Assembly (NCBI GenBank): GCA_016763045.1
Contig: JAESUN010000051.1
Location: 1 to 5,746 of the forward strand
DNA from: Opitutaceae bacterium
Lineage (GTDB): Bacteria; Verrucomicrobiota; Verrucomicrobiia; Opitutales; Opitutaceae
Length of the DNA: 5,746 bases
Direction of reading: 5' to 3'
Under the pieces are notes generated by a model that saw only the letters and a list, made by a program, of their open reading frames with translations, did not search any database and was not told the DNA's origin. The position numbers and the translations under genes are program-made. Shown piece after piece: positions 1 to 4,564 of this stretch. Numbering within the stretch: the first letter of the stretch is position 1; every line of letters begins with the position of its first letter.

Positions 1-2
1 AG

Positions 3-443
3 GCCGACGCCAAAGAACTCAGTCAGCAAACCTGGATAAAAGCGTGGAAAAACATATCCCATTTTAAACAAAATTCTGCTTTCACCTCATGGATCTATCA
101 AATCGCGACACGCACCGCCCTCGACCATATTCGCAAGGTAAAAAGACGCGGAGAAGTCCGCTATCTAGATGAATGGTCTGAAGAAACGGAAAGCCCCACC
201 GACAATTCACTCATTTCATCGGAACCTCGAAGTAATCTTGAAAGAAGAGAGATTCAGGAACACTTTGATAAAGTCATCGCCAAACTCTCTCCCAAACACC
301 GTGTAGCGCTGATGCTTAGAGAAATAGAGGGTTTGCCCTACGGAGAAATTGCTAAAACAATGAAATGCCAAAAAGGCACCGTTATGTCCCGAATTTTTAA
401 TGCCCGAAAATCGATCCAACGCCACATGAAGGAGTTCCTATGA
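3..443 (+). CDS. ECF-type RNA polymerase sigma factor, 5'-truncated by window edge
   Basis: This is the C-terminal 146 residues of a group 4 (extracytoplasmic function) sigma-70 factor; the reading frame is open from base 3 and the start lies outside the window. Visible residues 1-50 match late region 2: QTWIKAWKNI, then FTSWIYQIATRTALDHIRK, the helix that melts and reads the -10 element. An acidic linker rich in Ser and Glu follows (about 55-85). Region 4 (about 95-146) has LSPKHRVALMLREIEGLPYGEIA and the helix-turn-helix KGTVMSRIFNARKSI, which reads the -35 element. ECF factors are usually 170-200 residues, so roughly 40-50 are missing. The stop TGA overlaps the next ATG (ATGA), implying translational coupling. 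An anti-sigma gene lies three genes downstream on the same strand, so it is probably the regulator of this factor. The ECF subgroup and target promoter cannot be told from here. Confidence 0.93.
   Translation, partial: ADAKELSQQTWIKAWKNISHFKQNSAFTSWIYQIATRTALDHIRKVKRRGEVRYLDEWSEETESPTDNSLISSEPRSNLERREIQEHFDKVIAKLSPKHRVALMLREIEGLPYGEIAKTMKCQKGTVMSRIFNARKSIQRHMKEFL
429..434 (+). promoter_or_regulatory. Shine-Dalgarno site for the secreted protein at 440
   Basis: AAGGAG lies five bases before the ATG at 440, inside the last codons of the sigma factor gene. It is the strongest ribosome binding site in the window and fixes the start of the downstream gene. Together with the ATGA overlap it suggests that the sigma factor and the secreted protein are made from one transcript, possibly at matched levels. 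Confidence 0.8.
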
Positions 444-883
444 AAACCATCACAACCCTATTGTTCCTCATCGCAGTTTATACACTGATTCCGATCACCC
501 TTTCAGCCCAAGGAGATTCACTTTCGATCAAAGGCGTGATGATATTGGCGAGTAACGACTCCACTTCGACCGACCCCAGCTTAAAAGCTTATGAAAAAAA
601 TCTTCGGCGACTCTTTAACTTCAGCTCCTATAAGCGGTACGGCAGCGGAAATACCCGACTAAGCATACCCGGAAAATCAACCCTATCCATGGGACATGGA
701 CACCAAGTCGAAATAGACGTAAAACCAATCAATCAACAGAAATCCAGGATTGGCATCCGCTGGGTGAAAAATGGAAAGTTACAGATAAATACCACCATGG
801 CTATGGTCAGGGGGAAGCCAGCTGTTCTCGGAGGTCCTTCCGTAAAAGGCGGGAATTTGATTCTCATTTTAACCGCCCATTAG
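440..883 (+). CDS. Secreted protein of unknown function in an ECF sigma operon
   Basis: A 147-residue protein that I cannot assign to a named family. Residues 1-23 form a Sec-type signal peptide: MKT, a hydrophobic core (LLFLIAVYTLIPITL), then an SAQ/GD cleavage region with no lipobox Cys. The mature part, about 124 residues, has no Cys and no further membrane helix. Visible blocks are SIKGVMILASND (about 29-40), YEKNLRRLFNFSSYKRYGSG (51-70), a Gly/Ser/Thr-rich stretch with alternating polar and hydrophobic residues, and a C-terminal hydrophobic strand NLILILTAH. The pattern suggests a small beta-rich periplasmic or surface domain (inference). The start is supported by AAGGAG at good spacing and by the ATGA overlap with the sigma gene. 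I have a general impression of similar YE..LRRLF.F.SY proteins beside ECF sigma genes in Verrucomicrobiota, but cannot confirm it here. The location suggests a sensor or modulator of the sigma/anti-sigma pair. Confidence 0.85.
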   Translation: MKTITTLLFLIAVYTLIPITLSAQGDSLSIKGVMILASNDSTSTDPSLKAYEKNLRRLFNFSSYKRYGSGNTRLSIPGKSTLSMGHGHQVEIDVKPINQQKSRIGIRWVKNGKLQINTTMAMVRGKPAVLGGPSVKGGNLILILTAH

Positions 884-928
884 AGCATTATCCTCTGCCA
901 GATAAAAAAAAATGAATAACTTTCTCAT

Positions 929-951
929 TGGTTCGTCTCATCTTCGAACCA
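929..951 (+). repeat. Short inverted repeat upstream of the His-rich protein gene
   Basis: TGGTTCG (929-935) and CGAACCA (945-951) are perfect 7-base inverted arms around a 9-base loop, in the 87-base gap before the gene at 971. No T-tract follows on either strand, so it is not a normal intrinsic terminator. It could be an operator, an mRNA processing or stability hairpin setting the ratio of upstream to downstream genes, or chance. The ribosome binding site of the next gene (958-962) lies just after it and stays free. Confidence 0.35.
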
Positions 952-970
952 TTAAAAAAGGAAATTCATT

Positions 971-1426
971 ATGAAAACACTACTCTTATCTAGTCTTGCA
1001 GTTTTCGCCTTAGCATTTAACGCCCCAAAGGCACAGGCGGGGGATGAAGCCCTCGCCCTCATCGGAGGTCTTATAGGAGGAATTCTCATCGGGACCTCTA
1101 TCGACAACCATCATAATGATAACCATGGACGACACCATCGAAGCTACCGTAGATCTCACCACAGAGGCCACCATGGCGGCACCAGTATCGTCATTCAGAC
1201 CAATCATCGTCACAAAGGTCACTGGAAATACATTACTGTAAGAACATGGATCCCGGGACATTGGGATCGCAGCTATGATCACTGTGGAAACAGTCGCAGA
1301 AACTGGGTTCAAGGCCACTATACTCAAAGAGAAAAAAGAATTTGGGTCAAAGCACATTACGCTCATCAAAATTGTGCCTGTAACAACAATGACGACCATC
1401 GAGGACACTACGCTTCTAGGCGGTAA
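971..1426 (+). CDS. Secreted His-rich WxxGxW-repeat protein with glycine zipper
   Basis: A 151-residue exported protein. Residues 1-23 are a signal peptide ending in the classical AQA/GD cleavage site. Residues 32-41 (GGLIGGILIG) form a glycine-zipper-like segment that could associate with a membrane or oligomerise. Residues 46-68 are dense in His, Arg and Asn (NHHNDNH, GRHH, SHHRGHH). From 83 onward come aromatic repeats: GHW (83-85), WIPGHW (93-98), WVQGHY (112-117) and WVKAHY (125-130). The second matches the WxxGxW repeat family exactly and the others are near matches. The mature chain has 19 His and three Cys (105, 135, 137), suggesting binding of metals such as Zn, Ni or Cu (inference). 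It is basic: about 19 Lys/Arg against 9 Asp/Glu. The start is supported by AAGGA at 958-962, eight bases before the ATG. Its place between an ECF sigma and an anti-sigma gene suggests an envelope stress or metal response; its role is not known. Confidence 0.85.
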   Translation: MKTLLLSSLAVFALAFNAPKAQAGDEALALIGGLIGGILIGTSIDNHHNDNHGRHHRSYRRSHHRGHHGGTSIVIQTNHRHKGHWKYITVRTWIPGHWDRSYDHCGNSRRNWVQGHYTQREKRIWVKAHYAHQNCACNNNDDHRGHYASRR

Positions 1427-1461
1427 ACACTAAAGCTCTTGAGCACAATAAACATCTAACA

Positions 1462-1941
1462 ATGAATTGTAAGCAGGCACAGGAATGGATCAGCCGTGAG
1501 ATGGATGGGGAACTCCACACGGTTGATCAGACCGTTCTCGAAAAGCACCTCATGCAATGTCCCGCTTGCAAAAAAGTGAAAGCGCACTGGATGTCCGCTT
1601 CTCAGCTATTGAAGCAAACAGCTGATGTGAAAATCCCAGATGCGACAGAAGCATGGGAAGAAATTCGCGCTCAAATAGAAAAAGAAAAACTCACTTCACG
1701 AAACACTTTATTACCCTTCCCGGCTCTCCTCAAGTGGACCAGTGCCGTAGCAGCCATCATCGCCGTCACTCTGGGCATTCATTTCATGACCCCAGAGCCA
1801 GCAGAGACCTTCGCCTTTCAAAATGAGGTCGAATTTGTCGAAACCGATCTTTCTGACAGCAGTCCTATCGTCTATATCGACGAAGAATCCGGCTGGGCAA
1901 TCGTCTGGATACTGGAATCACTGGACGAAGAAACAACCTGA
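1462..1941 (+). CDS. Membrane anti-sigma factor with ZAS zinc-finger domain
   Basis: A 159-residue single-pass membrane protein. Residues 1-36 carry the zinc-associated anti-sigma (ZAS, zf-HC2) pattern: Cys3, then His29-x3-Cys33-x2-Cys36 (HLMQCPAC). This cytoplasmic fold binds ECF sigma factors between regions 2 and 4. A linker (about 45-88) leads to one transmembrane helix at about 89-108 (LLKWTSAVAAIIAVTLGIHF). The outer tail (110-159) has 14 Asp/Glu and no Lys or Arg, and includes IVYIDEESGWAIVWI (136-150), which looks like a conserved docking strand. The start at 1462 is needed to keep Cys3, although no clear Shine-Dalgarno site precedes it. It follows the His-rich gene by 35 bases and is the likely partner of the sigma factor at the window start; here the pair is split by two secreted-protein genes instead of being adjacent. 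Release could be by signal-dependent proteolysis or a shape change in the zinc site; the sequence does not say which. Confidence 0.9.
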   Translation: MNCKQAQEWISREMDGELHTVDQTVLEKHLMQCPACKKVKAHWMSASQLLKQTADVKIPDATEAWEEIRAQIEKEKLTSRNTLLPFPALLKWTSAVAAIIAVTLGIHFMTPEPAETFAFQNEVEFVETDLSDSSPIVYIDEESGWAIVWILESLDEETT

Positions 1942-1965
1942 ACACAGTTCACAAAAAGCGCTTCC

Positions 1966-3066
1966 TTACCGGACAACACGCGCTCCACCGCCAGACATCA
2001 GTTTCTCCACCTCAGCAACCGTAGCCATCGAGGTATCTCCTGGAGTCGTCATAGCAAGTGCCCCATGAGCAGCCCCATAGTTAACGGCCTTTTCCGGATC
2101 ACCAGTCGTGAGAAATCCATAGATCAATCCTGATGCAAAACTGTCTCCACCACCAACTCTGTCGAGAATTTCAAGATCTGTCCGATGCTCAGCATCATAA
2201 AAGTTTCCTCCACACCAACAAATTGCTCCCCAGGAATTAATCGTTGCGGATTCGACTGTCCTGAGAGTTGTCGCCGTTGCTTTAAAGTTGGGAAACGCTT
2301 CAACTGCTTGAGAAATCATTTTCTTAAAGCTATCCACTTCGATACTTGAAATATTCTCATCCACACCTTCGACCTCGAAACCTAGGCAAGCGGTAAAGTC
2401 TTCTTCATTTCCAATCATGACATCCACATACTGGGCAATCTCACGATTCACACTCTGAGCTTTTTCATGGCCGCCAATCGATTTCCAAAGAGAAGGGCGA
2501 TAATTCAAATCATAGGAAACAATAGTCCCATGCTTCTTCGCTGCTTTGACCGCTTCTATAACCACATCAGGCGTTGTATCTGAAAGAGCGGCAAAAATCC
2601 CACCTGTGTGAAACCAGCGAACTCCCTCTTCTCCAAAAATCAAATCCCAATCAACATCTCCCACTTTAAGCTGAGACGCTGCTGTCTGACCACGGTCTGG
2701 GACTCCCACTGCTCCACGCATACCAAAACCACGTTCAGTAAAGTTAAGACCATTCCGCACTGTCCGTCCAATTCCATCATAAGGAACCCACTGTATAAAC
2801 CGAGTATCGACTCCTCCTTGCATGATGAAGTCTTCAACGAGATGACCCACTTCATTATCCGCAAAAGCAGTCACAACCCCAGTGCGAAGACCAAAGCATT
2901 TTCGCAACCCACGAGCGACATTGTATTCTCCGCCGCCCTCCCAAGCCGTAAATTGACGAGCCGTCCTGACTCTTCCTTCTCCTGGGTCCAATCGTAACAT
3001 AACCTCTCCGAGAGAGATTAGATCATACTTACAGGACTCTTTACTCTTAACAGTGATTGCGCTCAT
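1966..3066 (-). CDS. kdgK: PfkB-family sugar kinase, probable 2-keto-3-deoxygluconate kinase
   Basis: A 366-residue cytoplasmic kinase of the ribokinase/PfkB family. The likely reaction is ATP-dependent phosphorylation of 2-keto-3-deoxygluconate to KDPG, the step feeding uronate, pectin or alginate breakdown into the lower Entner-Doudoroff pathway. Visible motifs are LISLGEVMLRLDPG (16-29, first strand), GGGEYNVARGL (44-54, substrate-binding PfkB signature 1 region), DLNYRPSLW (186-194, typical of KDG kinases), GNEEDF (219-224), and signature 2 DRVGGGDSF (302-310), with the anion hole and catalytic base Asp308. TPGDTSM (341-347) lies near the nucleotide site. At 366 residues it is somewhat longer than the usual 310-340. 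No Shine-Dalgarno site precedes the ATG, but the first conserved strand begins about 14 residues in, as expected. No KDPG aldolase or uronate isomerase gene is in view, so specificity rests on motif style alone; fructokinase or another sugar kinase remains possible. It converges with the anti-sigma gene, with 24 bases between the stop codons. Confidence 0.85.
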   Translation of the reverse strand: MSAITVKSKESCKYDLISLGEVMLRLDPGEGRVRTARQFTAWEGGGEYNVARGLRKCFGLRTGVVTAFADNEVGHLVEDFIMQGGVDTRFIQWVPYDGIGRTVRNGLNFTERGFGMRGAVGVPDRGQTAASQLKVGDVDWDLIFGEEGVRWFHTGGIFAALSDTTPDVVIEAVKAAKKHGTIVSYDLNYRPSLWKSIGGHEKAQSVNREIAQYVDVMIGNEEDFTACLGFEVEGVDENISSIEVDSFKKMISQAVEAFPNFKATATTLRTVESATINSWGAICWCGGNFYDAEHRTDLEILDRVGGGDSFASGLIYGFLTTGDPEKAVNYGAAHGALAMTTPGDTSMATVAEVEKLMSGGGARVVR

Positions 3067-3077
3067 ATTTTTCTAAC

Positions 3078-3107
3078 ATTCTATTTCATTGCCCCCCGAT
3101 CTTCCAA
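3078..3107 (-). promoter_or_regulatory. Candidate sigma-70-like promoter for the sugar kinase
   Basis: Read on the minus strand, TTGGAA (3107-3102) and TAGAAT (3083-3078) are separated by 18 bases, matching the -35 and -10 consensus at four and five of six positions. The -10 ends only 11 bases before the start codon at 3066. Transcription would then begin about 5 bases ahead of the ATG, making the mRNA nearly leaderless. This fits the absence of a Shine-Dalgarno sequence. It rests on consensus matching only. Confidence 0.3.
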
Positions 3108-3149
3108 GCAATTTTTCCATGATCATTCTAACTAATGGGCAATTTTCCA
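3108..3149. repeat. Direct repeat in the divergent gap between kinase and small membrane protein
   Basis: GCAATTTTTCCA (3108-3119) and GCAATTTTCCA (3139-3149) differ only in the length of the T run and start 31 bases apart, about three helical turns. The 8-base palindrome ATGATCAT (3119-3126) lies between them. The pair sits immediately upstream of the candidate -35 of the kinase gene, a place where a regulator could bind. With only two short AT-rich copies, chance is a serious alternative. Confidence 0.25.
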
Positions 3150-3217
3150 CAAACATCTACTTCTGGATGAATTTGCTATGGACAAAGTCCCCTCCCTGCC
3201 CCTTCAATGCCTCTACT

Positions 3218-3445
3218 ATGGCCACCAACAAGCCAACTAAAGCATCTATCTTCTTTGATCTTCTTCTAACAGCAGGGGTCTTTGTCTATTTATTTTTCGT
3301 GTTGCAGAAACACGTAATGGGTTACTCAGATCCTGTCGTATACGGATTTGCCGCCTATGGAGCATCCAGTATTGCAGCTGGTTTCTGGCTCGCGTTGCAA
3401 ATGTTTAAGGTCGTCCTTTCACATCAGCTAAACGGTAAAAAATAA
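3218..3445 (+). CDS. Small two-helix membrane protein, unknown function
   Basis: A 75-residue protein starting MATNKPTKASIFFD. It has a short basic N-terminus and two hydrophobic helices at about 11-30 and 41-67, joined by a loop QKHVMGYSDP (30-39). A short basic tail HQLNGKK ends it. The frame is open as far up as an ATG at 3089, but the extra 43 residues are Pro/Ser/Asn-rich and do not look coding, so I prefer the ATG at 3218. Neither start has a clear Shine-Dalgarno site. The charge pattern suggests a hairpin in the inner membrane with both ends in the cytoplasm (inference). An intrinsic terminator 22 bases after the stop supports a real transcript. It is convergent with tatC, not co-transcribed with it, and has none of the TatA/TatB features (one helix followed by an amphipathic helix). 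I do not recognise a family. Confidence 0.65.
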   Translation: MATNKPTKASIFFDLLLTAGVFVYLFFVLQKHVMGYSDPVVYGFAAYGASSIAAGFWLALQMFKVVLSHQLNGKK

Positions 3446-3467
3446 CCTACAACTTATTTCTATTTCA

Positions 3468-3497
3468 GGAGACCGGATATTTATCCGGTCTTTTTTT
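3468..3497 (+). terminator. Intrinsic terminator after the small membrane protein gene
   Basis: GACCGGAT (3471-3478) and ATCCGGTC (3483-3490) form a perfect 8-bp GC-rich stem with a 4-base loop, followed by seven T (3491-3497). The stem can lengthen by A-T and G-T pairs into the T-tract. It acts on the plus strand. On the minus strand no T-tract follows, so it would end tatC transcripts poorly, even though the tatC stop codon (3496-3498) overlaps it. Confidence 0.9.
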
Positions 3498-4311
3498 ATG
3501 CCTCTTCTCTTGCTTTCCGGCGATTCTCCACTCGAGTTGCGACAAGCAAGGATAGTTCATACAGAGCATACATAGGCAATGCGACCATGCTCTGCGTCAA
3601 AGGATCTGGAGTCGGAGTGATAATAGCGGAAATAATAAAAAACACCACAATCATAACCTTGCGCAGACTCTTCAGTTTCCTTACTTCAACGATCCCTAGG
3701 TAAACAAGGATTTGTATAACCATAGGAAATTGGAAGCCGCCTCCCATTCCTAAAATCATCCAAACCAACAATCCATAATAACGATCTGCAGACCACACCA
3801 AATCGAAACCCAGCATGTGGTTAAAGTAGATCGACACCTTGATCGCACTAGGAACGAGGAAAAAGTAAGCAAAAGCCGCTCCTGACAAAAAAAGAACCAA
3901 AGAACCCAAACAAACAGGGATCAGTAAACCTTTTTCTTTCTTCGTTAACGCGGGCCCTACGAAACCACCCAGAAAATACAACCCAAACGGCAGAGCAAAA
4001 AGCAAACCACCTAGAAAACAAATCTGAAGATAGACAGAAAAAACCGCCATCGGAGAGGTTGTCACCAAGCCCATCGGCTGGCTCGTCTTCAGGCTCGCAA
4101 ACGCCCGATTCAAGGGCCAATTCAAAACCTGGGAAGCATAGGGCAAGAAGATAGCCGTGACGACAAATGCGATGAGAAAGACCACTCCGGTCTTTAGTAT
4201 CGTCCAACGCAGATCCTCCATATGATCCAAAAACCCCATATTCTTCCCCGCAAAAGCCTTCAACTTGCCTTCGTTGGGATCTGAATTGGGATCAATCATA
4301 TTGTTATTCAT
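3496..4311 (-). CDS. tatC: Sec-independent twin-arginine translocase subunit TatC
   Basis: A 271-residue, six-helix inner membrane protein, the receptor for twin-arginine signal peptides that works with TatA/TatB to export folded proteins. A hydrophilic N-terminus (1-25) precedes MGFLDHMEDLR (25-35), the conserved cytoplasmic signal-recognition segment. Helices are at about 37-57, 90-115, 129-154, 178-207, 217-234 and 240-258. Family landmarks include GFVGPALTKKE (116-126; Phe117 and Glu126 align with E. coli Phe94 and Glu103), FLSGAAFAYFFLVP (141-154), and ITPTPDPLTQ with ALPMYALYE (231-252; Asp236 aligns with Asp211). Two substitutions stand out: Asp33 where E. coli has Glu15, and Gln194 where E. 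coli has Glu170. The start at 4311 has no Shine-Dalgarno site; Met5 is an alternative and Met25 less likely. Length is typical (about 250-280). No tatA or tatB is in the window. A large inverted repeat ends one base before the start codon. Confidence 0.96.
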   Translation of the reverse strand: MNNNMIDPNSDPNEGKLKAFAGKNMGFLDHMEDLRWTILKTGVVFLIAFVVTAIFLPYASQVLNWPLNRAFASLKTSQPMGLVTTSPMAVFSVYLQICFLGGLLFALPFGLYFLGGFVGPALTKKEKGLLIPVCLGSLVLFLSGAAFAYFFLVPSAIKVSIYFNHMLGFDLVWSADRYYGLLVWMILGMGGGFQFPMVIQILVYLGIVEVRKLKSLRKVMIVVFFIISAIITPTPDPLTQSMVALPMYALYELSLLVATRVENRRKAREEA

Positions 4312-4312
4312 C

Positions 4313-4368
4313 GGGGAAGTATTTGTACACTACATGAGCGCAATAGATGAAATACTGCCCCAATGGGG
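4313..4368 (-). promoter_or_regulatory. Inverted repeat in the tatC leader, possible alternative hairpins
   Basis: GGGGAAGTATTT (4313-4324) and AAATACTGCCCC (4350-4361) are inverted arms matching at 11 of 12 positions around a 25-base spacer. In a minus-strand transcript they would form a hairpin that ends one base before the tatC ATG and covers the ribosome landing site. A second, exclusive pairing exists: the same four G bases (4358-4361) can pair with four C bases at 4365-4368 through a 3-base loop, which would free the start region. This is the layout of a leader switch, but it could also be a protein operator. No ligand-binding core of a known riboswitch is recognisable. Confidence 0.4.
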
Positions 4369-4550
4369 AGAAATTCAACGTTTATTCTAAGCCAATTCGA
4401 AAAACGTCTCATCACTCAAACCCTGTCCCCACCACAAGAACGGCTCTCCGTAATCCATTGACACTCACTCTCCCTTCCATAATTAACCCACCTCTTATCA
4501 TTTTCACTACTCATTCAAATAGAACAAAATAACAACAACATAACAGCCAG

Positions 4551-4557
4551 AAAAAGG
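4551..4557 (+). promoter_or_regulatory. Ribosome binding site for ppdK
   Basis: AAAAAGG ends seven bases before the ATG at 4565, acceptable spacing for a weak Shine-Dalgarno site. With the in-frame stop TAA at 4541-4543 and no ATG, GTG or TTG codon in the next 28 codons, it fixes the start of ppdK and so makes the Lys-rich N-terminal extension real coding sequence. Confidence 0.55.
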
Positions 4558-4564
4558 TCCAAGG

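Noticed and set aside
216..425. Minus-strand open frame within the sigma factor gene
   Set aside because: It lies opposite region 4 of the sigma factor, whose motifs are clear; the antisense product is low in coding character and has no start context.
1010..1408. Minus-strand 132-residue frame opposite the His-rich gene
   Set aside because: Its Val/Met/Ser-rich sequence is the antisense reading of His and Asn codons; the plus-strand protein has a signal peptide, ribosome binding site and repeats.
1939..1963. Possible terminator in the convergent gap (TGAAC-ACA-GTTCA stem and AAGCGCTT palindrome)
   Set aside because: The stem is only 5 bp and overlaps the anti-sigma stop, the palindrome has no loop, and neither has a convincing T-tract in the correct place on either strand.
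2608..2997. Plus-strand 129-residue frame opposite the sugar kinase
   Set aside because: A shadow of the kinase gene, which has all family motifs; no ribosome binding site or recognisable protein features.
3848..4207. Minus-strand 119-residue frame overlapping tatC in another frame
   Set aside because: TatC landmarks are unambiguous in the main frame; this is a shifted reading of it.
4458..4483. TTGACA and CATAAT as a ppdK promoter
   Set aside because: Both hexamers match consensus well, but the spacer is only 14 bases, shorter than the usual 15-19, so I do not call it; transcription start mapping would decide.
4347..4532. Plus-strand 61-residue frame in the tatC-ppdK gap
   Set aside because: Thr/Pro/Asn-rich composition typical of non-coding AT/C-rich DNA, no ribosome binding site and no domain; I treat the gap as regulatory.
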